A DNA stretch of 64,000 nt from Phialocephala subalpina (taxonomy: Eukaryota; Ascomycota; Leotiomycetes; Helotiales; Mollisiaceae). A program made the position numbers and the translations under genes. The stretch's first letter is position 1. Each line of letters begins with the position of its first letter. The stretch spans positions 1,444,119 through 1,508,118 of the forward strand of contig FJOG01000015.1 in NCBI GenBank assembly GCA_900073065.1, read 5' to 3'. Below the pieces are notes generated by a model that was not told the DNA's origin, did no database searches, and worked only from the letters and a program-made list of their open reading frames with translations. Positions 11,401 to 22,733 of this stretch are shown here, piece by piece.

Positions 11401-12280
11401 CCTACGGATTCTTTCCGGCTCTAATGACAACTTACTCCTTCAAGGCCATTATCGACTTGCAAGGGCTTGCCTTAATTATGCCACCTTGGACGACATCTGC
11501 GACAGGATCAGGGCTAACCAGATCCAGCAGCTCCCTTTCCTAAAATACGCCGTGACGTACTGGGGTTTTCACGCAGAAAAAGCAGGGCTTAATGCAGTTT
11601 CCCAAAATGATCTTCCGGCACCATTCTGGTTGCCTTCTGACGTCATGTTGCAGCGATGGATTCATGCGTACAGACTCATCGATAATGAGCCAGCAACCCT
11701 CGTCCATTACTCCTCAGAACATGGTCTCCAGGACGCTATTAGGCTGCTTCTCGGGGAGGATGTCGATGTTGACTCTGAAGACAAAGAAGGCCAAACACCG
11801 CTATTACTTGCCGCAAGAAACGGGCATACAGCAGTAGTAGAGCTATTACTCGAGAGAGTCGCCAAGCCAGATTGCAAGAACAAGCGCGGTCAGACCCCAC
11901 TGATATATGCTGCGCGAAATGGGCACGAGGAAGTAGTGGAGTTACTGCTGGGCACAAACAATGTCGATGCCAATTCTAGAAATCAATCCGGTCAGACGGC
12001 TTTATGGTATGCAGCAAGGAACGGACACGATGGTGTAGTAAAGTTGCTACTCGAAAGGGACATCATTATAGATTCAAGAGATAATGATGGCCAAACACCA
12101 TTATCGTGGGCTGCAAATAATGGGCACGAGAGACTTGTAAAGCTACTACTTGAAAGGAAGGCCGATGCAAGCTCTAGGGACGCATTTGGTCGAACACCGC
12201 TTTGGTATGCTGCGGAAAACGGGTACAAAGAGGTGGTGAAATTACTGCTGGAGGCAGGTACTGGAATCAACGCTACATAA
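8409..12280 (+). CDS. C2H2 zinc finger-NACHT-ankyrin STAND receptor (NLR-like)
   Basis: Three exons, 8409-8679, 8753-9539 and 9613-12280, give 1241 residues. Order: a helical N-terminal domain (1-90); a serine-rich, low-complexity linker; C2H2-like fingers at roughly 330-490 (CPYCFILCP with a later HWQHHV, and CVFEEC, CPFC); a NACHT ATPase with P-loop GSPGTGKST near residue 606 and Walker B IFIDALNECDE; and ankyrin repeats from about residue 1060 (GQTPLLLAARNGHTAVVELL and five more). Such STAND proteins detect non-self or effector signals and trigger cell death in fungi. It is transcribed divergently from the subtilase, suggesting it could control the protease-gasdermin pair. The frame ends at TAA 12278-12280 in mid-repeat; further ankyrin codons follow in another frame (see 12282-12521), so this C-terminus looks shortened. 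Confidence 0.85.
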
Positions 12281-12281
12281 G

Positions 12282-12521
12282 GGGGTAGTAAAGCTACTAT
12301 TCAGTAAGAACATCGACATAGATGCCAAGGATAACGAAGGAAAGACACCATTATCGTGGGCTGTAACTGAGGGGATGGAGAAAGTAGTAAAAGAACTACT
12401 TGAAGGGAACGCTGACTTGGAGTGCAGGGATGATCTCGGCAATACACCGTTGGCTTATGCTGCAGACGGAATGTTAGCGTTATTACTTGAGAAGCATCTC
12501 AACCTCAAGGATGAGCCATGA
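12282..12521 (+). pseudogene. out-of-frame ankyrin repeat remnant of the NLR gene
   Basis: Directly after the receptor's stop codon about 78 codons in another frame code for two and a half more ankyrin repeats (GKTPLSWAVTEGMEKVV, GNTPLAYAA), ending with TGA at 12519-12521. Comparing with the preceding repeats, the junction lacks most of one repeat's first half, so a deletion with frame loss best explains it. Confidence 0.7.
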
Positions 12522-13152
12522 GTTAAGGAAGGTGGACTCCCATCGTTGCGGAGTGCGGATACTGAGAAAGATTGGTAAACCATCCATTTCTTTCTGGACA
12601 TAGATACAGGAGGCTCTCTTATATATATATTCTCTTTATTTGCTACCTCTACTACAGACGTCGAGAATGTAGATCCTTTTGAAGTTTTCCGCATATGGAG
12701 AGTTCGAAAATCTAACCAAGCCTCACGTGATATCCTCACATACTGTCAAAAACTGCTCTAATACAAAACTTGCTTACAAAACCGCTTTAGTGCACAAAGG
12801 CTTGCTTGTAGACGAGTTTCTTGAAGACCGATTTCTTGCTACTGAGTTGTGGCTAATGAGGTTGTGCAACCAAGTCAGCGGCGTTCAAGGCGAGGCGGGT
12901 GGATCAGGTGCATGGGTAAAACACTAGAAAAGAAAATGATGAGGTTGACATCGGAAGAAGACAAGGGGTGGAATGTCTTTATCGGGAACAATTGGTGTAT
13001 TATACAATAGGTCGCGCGTTCATTGGACGCTCCTGGTATTATTGTATCGTACAGTTTTCCCCAGATCCATTGTGCCCAAAAAGAGAAAGAACTTCAACGC
13101 CCCCAAAACACGCCTCCCAATGCTGCAGGCCTGGCCACAATTATGCAATTGC
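12522..13152. other. intergenic, no supported gene
   Basis: Contains an ORF of 82 codons (12679-12927, plus) without recognisable features, and a short TATATATATAT run near 12620. I see no supported gene or RNA. Confidence 0.4.
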
Positions 13153-13838
13153 TTATTCCTCTTTCCTCAGGCGGTCTATTGCTCTGCTGAATGCATCTGT
13201 TATCTCATCGTACATTATATCGTTGTCATGGAACGTTCCCGTAATGTCAGTTGCTGGTCACGTGTAGTGGGTCAAACTCTCATTCCATATGTAGTATAGT
13301 TCAGGGGTAATCTTGCAGACTCTTATATCCTCACTCTCCTCCCTAGCTAGCTCATTAGACTTAACAATACGATCTTTTACCCACAGAATGATGCCCAGAT
13401 CTCGTAGCATCTCATACGTAAAGATATCCCTAATTAGAAAGAGAGCGGATCAGAGTTCGCGAGCCAACGGCTTGAGGTTCTCGAACTTCGGCGCAAACTC
13501 CGCGATAACGTTCTCAAATCGATTTTTGCTTATAGGCCTTGCTTTGTATTAGCAATTTCTATATACACTCCAGTATACCAACCTCGCAGTATATTTATCT
13601 TCGGTCTTATTAGCTTATTAGGTTTTTGCTCGCCCGTACCTTCGTAGCCATATCGAATACGCATCCATGTAAAAACGTAAAAAAATGACTCAAGGTCGTG
13701 CCGATATGTGTGGCTATTGCCTTTAAGAACCTCGATCGCCATAAAGTCCAGGCAAGGCTGGGAGGTTGAAAGAGCTGGCAAGCCAACAGCCAGTGCTGAT
13801 ACAGATGTAGTGCGGGTCAGTTTCCCCACGTTTCCTAA
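13153..13838 (-). pseudogene. FunK1 protein kinase relic, C-terminal part
   Basis: Minus-strand codons retain hallmark segments of the fungal-type kinase family FunK1: FMAIEVLKGNSHTYRHDLES, FYVFTWM, GWYTGVYIEIANTK, then in a second frame FENVIAEFAPKFENLKPLA and a tail GTFHDNDIMYDEITDAF ending at TAA (13155-13153). The frame changes after IANTKQG and is cut by TGA codons (one within LARELxSALF, one after HYT). The N-lobe, including the ATP-binding loop, is missing. So this is a truncated, inactivated gene. FunK1 genes are often multicopy and transposon-associated in fungi. Confidence 0.75.
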
Positions 13839-14130
13839 TCTTCTCCTGTCTTAAAGAAATGTCCATGTATTTGTTTTCCAATCCAGCTCTGCTCTCTTTC
13901 GACATCGCATCGAATTTCCAGATTGAGTAGTCTGAAACAACATCTCAAATCACTGGGCACGAGCAGTATACTTCAAGAAGAAAGCCTGCCTTAACATGAT
14001 TGGTAGAGGATATTCTATGGGCATTGTCCGAGCCATGAATGGGCAATGGGCGGCACCAGGAGGTTGTAGCTTTGGCCAGAGATGTGATTGAGCGATTGAG
14101 CCGAAGAGTCCAACAGGTAGACATAGAAAT
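13741..14130. repeat. GC-richer partner of the repeat at 2751-3250
   Basis: Matches 2751-3250 by eye over several blocks; this copy keeps more C and G. It overlaps the 5' side of the FunK1 relic and extends past it. A plus-strand frame (13861-14160) is open apart from one TAG and two TGA codons and includes VVALARDVIERLSRRVQQVD, hinting at a second lost gene. Confidence 0.6.
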
Positions 14131-15332
14131 GAGCGCAACACTGAACATGCGGATTTGTACGAGAGCAGGAAGTTCAAGTTGTTCTTGATTTGCAATAAAT
14201 CCTTTTACAGAGCAAGAAGTTCTCCAGTGACGGCGGCTAGCCCTTGGCCTCGCGACGGTATGCTTGTTAATTCGAAGCTTCGAATCGTCTTCCGATCAGC
14301 CGAGTTGAGTGGTGGCTTCTCGGGACACTTCGCAAAGCCTGGCATGAGGTGAACCGACTCCAGAATCTCCAGTGAGATTGTGAGCCATGAGATGATGAAG
14401 AGAATGCAGGCAGTGCGGGGTAGCAGAATTCTTACTAAAGATTACGAGAAGATACGACATTTCAACAACTTTGCATACCGAAACTAAATGATCAGTGGAC
14501 CAATGAACAGAAGATAAATGAACAGAAAACCAACAACCAACGACCAACAACCAACAACCCAGAAACCAACGAGCAGGAAGAAGGGCGACGTCGCAGCTCA
14601 GCATAGATTCCCGAGTCTGGCCTTTCAAGTGCCAAGATGGTGGACGTCAAACGAAAGCTTCCTGGTGTTTCGATCTTCGTCACCACACAATTATCATCAT
14701 CAACAGAATAGAATAGCGAAGACGTGGCGAGCTATTTACTCAATCCGTCGTTTCCGCATCCTCAATCGTGTGTTATGTTGGAGGAGGTTCGGCCAATTAT
14801 GAGATTTGGTGAAGAGCATCATGCTAAGTCAGCGTCGGGGCTGTGCAGCCCAAAATAGGCTGCAGAAATGTCGCCTTCACTCGGCTACAGTGAGGCTCGT
14901 AGAGACCACCAACCATCTCTCAGCCCTAAAGCCACCACCACGGAAACCCGCCGCCTCGACCTTCCACAGTGCTTCTTCCCCTGAACCCCCCAGCCCACAG
15001 ATAAGCACTTCGGCGGGCTGGGTCGCCGTCAGAGCCTTACACGGGCCTTGCGCGCAAGGTTTGGGACCACCAGGGCCTAGGGTCCCCACATCTCCTCCTC
15101 GAGGATCTTCTCCCGTCAGCGACTGCGACTTCATCCCAACTCTTCCCAATAATCACCTTCCTTCGTCTACAGGGCTATCTTCGCCTTGCCTCTACCTTTC
15201 CCACGTCATCTTGTCCCGTCTAAGCAATTGATGCAGTGTCAATTGACTGGCGGAGTCTAGTCGACTTTGTGCGGTGGCACAGCTAGCAGCAGCGTTGACC
15301 GCTTCTACAAGAGCTCAATTCAATTGAGCAAG
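14131..15332. other. intergenic; CCAACAA-rich low-complexity stretch
   Basis: About 1.2 kb. A short repeat-like run of ACCAACAACCAACGACCAAC type lies at 14525-14570. The part from about 14850 is GC-richer and presumably includes promoter and 5' leader of the membrane protein gene. No supported coding region. Confidence 0.45.
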
Positions 15333-18214
15333 ATGTCGAACACTCCGGCAGATGAACAGAGTCTGCTCAGGAACGCAGGATATGTGCCAGAAAGCCCACC
15401 GACCCTTGGTTCACCGACATTACTACCCCAGAATCAACGAAAAGGATACCAGAGAATGGACTCGTCAGGGCCTGCAGGATACAATGATCCAGCACCTGGA
15501 TATTCGTCGCCGATATCTGCGATTAGCAACTTCGAAACGTTCGAGACGGCGACAGCTGGGCTGGGAATAATTCAACGACCGCAATCGATACAGCGAGTTC
15601 CAGTGGGAAGCCGAACTTCGACGACCAATCCTTTCTTACCCCACCAACCCCCTCCGAATACTCCTGGCTTAGGAACGCCAGGCTCCTCGTCAGATCGATT
15701 TCAAGACAGATACAACCAAAGCGCGTCAGGGACACCGAGATCGATTGAAGAAGAGGACATATCGAGGGGGAAAAACATCTATTCAGAGACCTCGAGTCCT
15801 GAGGTGCCGTTTTTGACGGTTGATGAAGTGCCACGAAGCAGACCGATATCTATAATGAATAATGAGAATAATAATGATAATGATAATTTGAGTATGGCAA
15901 TCAATGGCTGGAGTGGGAGCTTTGCTGACGGGTGTAGAACCATTTCCGGAACGATTTCAACGACCTGAAGCGGGGTGCCCAGCGAAACACGACATACATG
16001 CACATAGAGGGAGCTGGTTGTCTATCTCAATTTTAGCGCTTTCAATATACTCGACCATCTTCTCCGGAATCTGGTTGGTTCTTGCTCTTGCACAACCTCG
16101 ATATGGCCGAGCGATACATTCGGGAGGAAAGCTCACGCCGTCCACAGCTTCAATCATATTCGCACTGTTTGCAAAGACAATCGAATTGTCATTCGTCACG
16201 GTATTCATTACATTCCTGGGCCAGGTCCTGAGCAGGCGGTCATTGATCAAGTCGTCAAGAGGGGTCACAATTGCTGAGATGACCATGCGAACTTGGGTCA
16301 TTCAGCCTGGTTTTATGATCACCCACTTCCAGAATCTTCAGCATTCAGGGCTGACCTTCCTCGGCTTGATTTCTCTCACTGCAGCTTTGATGTCAATGTT
16401 CTACACTACAGCTTCCGATGCCATAGTTTCTCCTCAGCTGAGATTTGGCAATACGGAGAATATGTTGATGTATGGTCTCGTTCAAGCGAGTTATGCCAAC
16501 CCAAAGTACATCAATCAGAACTGCCAAACACCAATCACAACGGACGTGGATCCAGACAATGCAGGATTGACCTGTTTGGCTTACGAGCATGCCGGAGAAG
16601 GTATGTCTTTCGATCTCTCACGTCTTGACACGTTTTGACAGCCGCAGCCTACCACAATGCCGTCTCGTTCCTCGATACATGGGCGAAGATCAACAAAGAT
16701 GGAGGAGGGGTTTCTTCTGACATTGCTCAACGTCCCTCTGCACCCGGAATGCTCTTCGATAATACGACTGTGGTTGGCCAATGGGTCGCAACCAACTCGA
16801 GCAATTTGACCGCGAGTTATGCCAAGTACAACCGGATTGTGAATAATGTCACAGTTTCCATGCCCCATGCGGGAGTTTTCGCCGCGGCAAGGGCAGGAAA
16901 GAATGGCATTCTGCAACCAGAGGAACTTGCCGGGGTTGGCGAATACAACATTGAAGCTTCAGTCGTTAGTCCTACGATGAATGTCCTTTGTGCGAACATG
17001 AACAAGACAGAACTCGCACCTCTCATCTACACGACTTGGCCAAACGCAACCTTGGCGAATTCTAGCACCATGCCTAATCAAGTCCTGGCCTTCCCTGGCT
17101 ACCAGGATGAGATCCAGCTTTTGCCAGGACAGCTCTATCTCAACAGCACAGTTGTCGACGATATATTCGAATGGGGAGCAACATACAAGCGCCAACCTCC
17201 TGTCTTTCCCATGGTAAGCTGTCTACCAATTTCCAGTTTCTCTATTCCAGCTGACATTATCAGTACCCAATTGAGTACAATTCTCTTACGAATATCTCGG
17301 TGGTACAAAGCGATTCAGTCTATATGCTCATCAAGGCCCCGGATGCTTCTACAGCAGACTTTACGATGTGTCAACTGCGGTCGTACCTATCACCATCTTG
17401 CAGCACTTTCTACAATGTCTCTGGCCTAAGCGGGGGTCAGTTGGAAGCTCGCTGTGACGATCCAAAGAATTCAATGGCATACGATAAATCCGTCCCGGAT
17501 GTGCCACTAATCTGGAACACCGACTGGAGGAACGTTGCTCAGGAATGGATGTTGTCTATGTCGCTCAATACTGGCCTCTCCAACGCCAATTCTTCCACAT
17601 CGAGATTGCTCGCTCAGCTGATCCCCACTGTTCCGAGTTGGGGGGCCGTGAAGCTGAACCCTTTGACGCCGAGCATTTCCGAGCTGATGGCTGTCATGGC
17701 AGGAAACACTCTCATGCTCAGCACCACAGATGCGACCTTCTACCATTACTGGGACTACGATGCGACCATCTTGAACCCAGGACGATGGGAACCTTTCAAC
17801 GCCTCGATTTCCTCCCAACAATATACCTCGGGCATGCAACAGAGGTGGCAAGGCATGTTTTACGTTGTGCTGTTCCTCGTGTTTATGACCAACGTCTTCT
17901 GCCTGGTCTACTTCATTGTCCGACATGGACTTGTGACGGATTTCACGGAGCCGTCGAATCTGTTTGCGTTGGCTGTGAACAGTCCTCCATCGCAACGCCT
18001 GGATGGAAGCTGTGGATCTGGGCCTGAAGGTCATCAATTGGATGTCGATTGGCATGTGTTGGCTGAGGATTCTTCTGGGCATTTCTTCATCCAGGAAGGA
18101 CAACCGAATCAGCGGCAAGGTGATGAATATGAGTTGCGGAGAAGAACACCGCAGAATCTGAAGAGTATCACGAGTTATAGCAAGTTGAGCGGGAAAAGTG
18201 GCTCGTTCTTATAG
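15333..18214 (+). CDS. multi-pass membrane glycoprotein, function unknown
   Basis: Four exons (15333-15891, 15938-16600, 16642-17213, 17264-18214; introns 46, 41 and 50 bases) code for 914 residues. The ATG at 15333 is preferred because it starts the conserved-looking MSNTPADEQSLL N-terminus. A long proline/serine-rich cytosolic head (1-~190) is followed by three hydrophobic segments (SWLSISILALSIYSTIFSGI; ASIIFALFAKTIELSFVTVF; LTFLGLISLTAALMSMFY), a large loop with many NxS/T sites and cysteines that is probably outside the cell, and one C-terminal segment (MFYVVLFLVFMTNVFCLVYF) before a polar tail. This layout is common among unnamed Pezizomycotina proteins, some mislabelled as purine enzymes in databases. 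I do not recognise a biochemical role. Confidence 0.8.
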
Positions 18215-18504
18215 ATAGATAATGTATATTGTGTATTTGAGGGTATGTTCTTCTCTTGCAAGTGATGCGTGGGGGTCCCGAGGTGGAGCCGCGGTGGAGC
18301 AAAAAGAGTGAAAGGGGCGGAAAGAAGTGGAGCAAGCTGATCATCCCACTCTTTTCCGCCTCAACACTATCCCACTCGGGACTGACAAAGCGAATTTTCT
18401 ATTACCGTATGTTGACTCCGAACTCCGTACTTACTTGTATTTTGACTCCTTGATGGTTCACAGAGGATTCTTCATCTTTCACCTCTTCATGAGTCTCACA
18501 CACA

Positions 18505-20339
18505 ATGGCATCAATAGCTGAGAACGACGGAGCACTCTCAAATCTTGAGATGGATTCTTCACCGCCACCTACAAACGAACTTCCCAATTCGATAGGAAGT
18601 CGACCGGAATGCTTCTCATCCACACTGCAAGAATGTCTCTTCGTCCTAACAGCAACGATGTCTATTGGGATGAGTTCATTCCTCGCCGGGATCTGTACTG
18701 TGATCACAGCTCCGATAGGGAGGACTCTCAATATGACCAGTGCTCAAATCACATGGATCAACGCCTCATCAGCGTAAGTACCCAACACCAAGGACAGGAC
18801 ATGACACTGATTAGTATAGCTTAACGTCAGGAACATTCCTCCTCTTCTTCGCCAAAGTAGCTGATACATTCGGCCGCCGCTCTTTGTTGATATTCGGCAT
18901 GGCCGCCTTCTCAATCTCCTCCCTCATCGCCGGCTTCGCCACAAACGCATTGTACCTCGACGTCTTCGCCGGCCTCCTCGGTCTCTGGTCCGCTGCCTCC
19001 GTGCCCCCAGCAATCGGCATCCTAGGAGCAGCCTACCACGTCCCTTCCAAACGCAAGAACTGGGCATTTGCTTGTTTCAGTGCAGGTAATCCGGTAGGTT
19101 TCGTGATGGGTACGATCTTTTCGGGGATAGCGGCGCATATCTTTAATTGGAGAGCGAGTTTTTATCTCTTGGCTATTATTTATGTCTTCTTTTTTGGGGC
19201 GGCGTGTTGGACGGTTCCGAGGACGCAGCAGGTTACCGAGAGGTTTACGGTGGGGACGCTGAAGAGGTTTGATCTTTTGGGGATTCTGTTGAGTATGGCG
19301 GGGATCGCGTTGTTTTGTTCGAGTTTGACGTGAGTGCTGCTGTTCCGTGGGAGATTCTGAAATTGACGGATATTAGGATTGCCGGAGGTGCTCCACATGG
19401 ATGGAAAACGAGCTATGTCCTGGTGCTACTCTTGCTTGGAATCGCTTTGATAGCGGGGTTCATTGGCTGGGAAGGGCTTTGCAAATATCCGTTGATGCCA
19501 CTGGCGACATGGAGAGACCGAAACTTCTCGCTTGTAAGTTGTCAACGTGCCTGATCAAAACCGTGCTGCGACTCACCTTCAACTAGATCAACATCATCGT
19601 CCTCCTCGGTTTCATGTCTTTCAGCACGAGTGCATTCTGGTTGTCTCTGTACATGCAAGATGTTCTCCGATTCTCCGCACTTCAAGTAGCGATTCATCTT
19701 CTCCCTCAAGCCATCGGAGGCATTCTTGTCAACATCGTAGCAGGACTGGTGCTTCACAGAGTCGACAACAAACTTCTTACCGGCATCGGGGCCCTTTCAT
19801 ATCTCGGCTCTGTGCTGCTCCTCGCAAACATCAAAGAAGGAAGCTCATACTGGGCATTCATCTTCCCCTCCCTCATCCTCTCAGTCATAGGCGCAGACCT
19901 CCAATTCAACGTCGCTAACGTAAGTCCCCTCCCCTTCCCCCTCCCCATCCCCTCACTAAACTCTTCACAGATGTACGTAATGTCCTCCCTGCCCCCACAC
20001 CAACAATCCCTCGCCGGCGGGATCTTCAACACAGTAACCAAAATCTGCTCCGCCATCGGCCTCGGCATCTCGGCCTCAATCTATAACGCGGAATCGACAG
20101 GAACGGAAGCGCTACAGACGACGATCAGACCGTATAAGATGGTCTTTTGGTTCTGTGTTGCGAGTGCGGGGTTGAGTTTGGCGTTTGTGCCGTTTTTGAC
20201 GATTGGGACGCAGGGGCAGAGTAAGGGGACGAGTTTGGTGAGTCTGGAGAAGGAGAAGAAGGGGGTTGAGGGGGAGGAGAAAGTAGGTGCTGGGGTTGAT
20301 GTTGGGGCGGTGGAGAAGGAGACGAAAGCGATAAGCTGA
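18505..20339 (+). CDS. MFS transporter, DHA2 (Atr1-like drug:H+ antiporter) type
   Basis: Five exons (18505-18773, 18820-19329, 19377-19533, 19587-19919, 19971-20339; introns 46-53 bases) give 545 residues. After a polar N-terminus of about 45 residues there are around 14 hydrophobic segments. The first segments (GMSSFLAGICTVITAPIG, ITWINASSALTSG) and the motif KVADTFGRRSLL resemble the DHA2 family containing the aminotriazole resistance protein Atr1. A plasma-membrane efflux role driven by protons is expected for the family. The substrate cannot be told from sequence. The C-terminus is short, lysine/glutamate-rich and cytosolic. It lies 290 bases downstream of the membrane glycoprotein gene, on the same strand; no functional link is evident. 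Confidence 0.85.
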
Positions 20340-20937
20340 CAGGAGAGATATTGGCAGGAAATGTTCGTAAATACTTGCTGCGCACATACGGAGAGTGCAA
20401 CTGGATGATAGATTGTACTTTGTCGATAGGGCAAAATTGATGTACGATTCATGCTGAAGATTCTAGCTTGGGGGACAGAAGGCTTCGATGTGCTTCTGAA
20501 GTCTGAAGATTCCGAACAACGAGCAAGTCTGTCTCGAACAGCACCGCGACTTTAATATCTCTGCAGTGCTAGGGCATTCTCAAAGCGAAATGGGCATATC
20601 GACCAGTGAATCCTCAGAAAAAAATGAGCAAGGAGGCCGAGAAAGTCCGGAGAGATCTGGGCGCAAACAAGAAAAAGGGAAAATTCAGGAGTATTTAAAG
20701 CACGAAATCGACTGGATCAAGGGGATCTTGTTTCATGAGTTATATGATTTATAAATATGGTCTAATGTCTGATTGCTGATCAACCCTAGAAGCAGTGTAT
20801 CTATGCCGTGAGACTCCAAATGCCAAACTCCAAGATCTCATGCGATCCCAAAATGCGAAGCAACCAATACCGTGCAGAGCCATGTTTTTTTTAACTCCAT
20901 TCCCGCTGATGCAATAAATGAAAACATGAAAATGAAA
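20340..20937. other. convergent intergenic region
   Basis: Lies between the 3' ends of the DHA2 transporter and the S28 peptidase. It has a 62-codon ORF (20566-20754, plus) of charged residues without relatives that I recognise. Otherwise nothing supported. Confidence 0.45.
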
Positions 20938-22733
20938 CTAAGCTTGGTAAGCTCTGGCGACCTTGGTCGGGTTCTGTCGTGCGTAGACAGAGTTATATGT
21001 CTCAGTCTCGCAATCAACAGTGGTTGTCTCCGAAACCCAGCTCGTCACCGTCGTGCTGCGAGGTGCAGTGGTGGTAGTCCAGGACTTCGTGCTCGTGGTG
21101 ATAGGAGCAGGCGTTGTAGTCTTGGACGTCGAGCTCGTTGTCGACGTTGGCTTCGAGGATGTGGAAGTGGCGGAGTGGTTTTTCGTGGTGGTGTTGCTTC
21201 CTTTCGTGTAGTACTCCTCAATCCAAGAGACCATCTGAGCAAGCTCCTGCTTTCGAAGATCCAAGATCGCGGGAGTGACGTTGTTCATGTACAAATCCTG
21301 AACATGGATTCCATCAGGGACAATGAAGACTGGAATCTCAGGCGTGCTGGCAAGTGGTCCTCCGGGTCTGAAAGCAGAAGACACACCAGCGCTGCGCCAA
21401 GGATCAAATTCCCCATTCGAGAACATCAATCGCTGCGTATTCTTGACACCCCATCCCTCGTAATCATCGTTGTGCTTCTCCTCCGTAAGACCAAACTGAA
21501 CACCGGGAAAGAAGAAGTTGCATTCCTGCTGCCAGTAATCGGCTGTCACGAATCGAGAAACGAGCGTGGTTTGGTTCGCTGGTGCTCCGGTTTGCCACCA
21601 CCCGAAGGCTTCGTTACAGAGCATCCATTGCCATTGTCGGCCCGCGCCACCTTTGGGGTCGAGAATGGTGGTTGTGTATTCGGAGTTGTCTTTGTTGTAG
21701 GAGTCGTAGCAGTCAGTTGCGGAGCAGCCGGAACTGCTGTTGATGTATGATGCGTAGTTTTCGAGAGCGACAGTGAGTCCGACTCCGTCTGGTCCTGGGA
21801 GCTTAGCGCCAGCTGTGACGCCCTCAAGATAATCGCAGAAGGGGAGGAAGTCAGCGATCGATGATTGCCAGAGATCGAGTGGGCCGACGAGGGTTCTGGC
21901 GAAGTCGGAATCGTGCTCAACTGTTCCGAGACCGAATTTCTGCTTCAGGGCTAGTTTGTCTGAGCTGCTACCGGTGGTTAAGACACCGTCGACGTACTCA
22001 ATGACAGTCGAGATGTCCTTGCTGCAGTTCTTAGGCATACCCTGGCCGATGGGGTAGAAGTATCCCCAGTAATCCTCGATGGCTTCAACTGGTGCACTGC
22101 TGGCATGGTACGCCCAGAAAGTTCCTGGAGCAGAGGTCGCAGTCCAAGCAGAGAGCGCTCCCGAATATGATCCACCAACAAGAACCCATGGTGCCTTGTC
22201 TGCATTGCTTCCTCCCGTCGTGTCGAAGGGGAGCTTGGCGTTCTTTGCGAAGTAGTTCATGTCAGCGACGGCTTGTTTGACGGTGTGGTATGTAAGATTT
22301 GCTGAAGTGAGATCGGTGAAAGGCGATGAGTTTCCCCAGTAGCGATGTTCAATCACAATGCCAGCGCCGCCGACAGCTTCGGCGTATTGCCCTGTGAGAG
22401 TTGCGGTCCCGAGATAGCCGGTGAAGTCATCTGCTGCTTCTTCGCCGGGATTGAAGACGATGACCTATCGATGTTAGAACATTCGCGTATCGAGGTGAAG
22501 ATACATACAGGTGATCCTGTTCCATTCCAGTACTGGGTGCTGTACCAATATCGTTGCTTGAAAGTCCCTAGCGATGGATTGGAGTGATCGATGAGTTGAT
22601 CGAAAGTCGCAGCTTGGACGGAACTTGTTGAATCTGCACTTGCTGGGACAGATGGATTACGTGGGTGTGATGGTGCAAATTTGCAGGAAACGACAGAAGC
22701 CAAGCAGGCTACAGCAAAAGAAACGGCCTTCAT
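20938..22733 (-). CDS. secreted serine carboxypeptidase, S28 family
   Basis: Two exons (22733-22509, 22464-20938; intron 44 bases) give 583 residues. The start MKAVSFAVACLASVVSC is a signal peptide. The S28 (prolyl/lysosomal Pro-X carboxypeptidase) core follows: DQLIDHSNPSLGTFKQRYW near the N-terminus, the catalytic serine in GGSYSGALSAW, NGEFDPWRSAG with the likely catalytic Asp, and PDGIHVQDL with the likely His. Members cleave after proline from peptide ends and in fungi are secreted for protein digestion at acid pH. The last ~85 residues are a Thr/Ser-rich linker typical of O-glycosylated fungal secreted proteins, ending without an evident GPI signal. Several N-glycosylation sites are visible. 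Gene intact. Confidence 0.88.

Noticed and set aside
12251..12288. A tiny intron that would join the first receptor to its out-of-frame ankyrin codons
   Set aside because: A GT-AG pair there restores the frame but the intron would be about 35 bases, shorter than any other here, and would still remove half a repeat.
14525..14570. CCAACAA-type low-complexity stretch as a coding or CRISPR-like repeat
   Set aside because: Short, irregular units without spacers; simple-sequence DNA. No CRISPR array is expected in or seen in this eukaryotic window.
20566..20754. 62-codon ORF downstream of the DHA2 transporter
   Set aside because: Short, highly charged, no splice or domain support.
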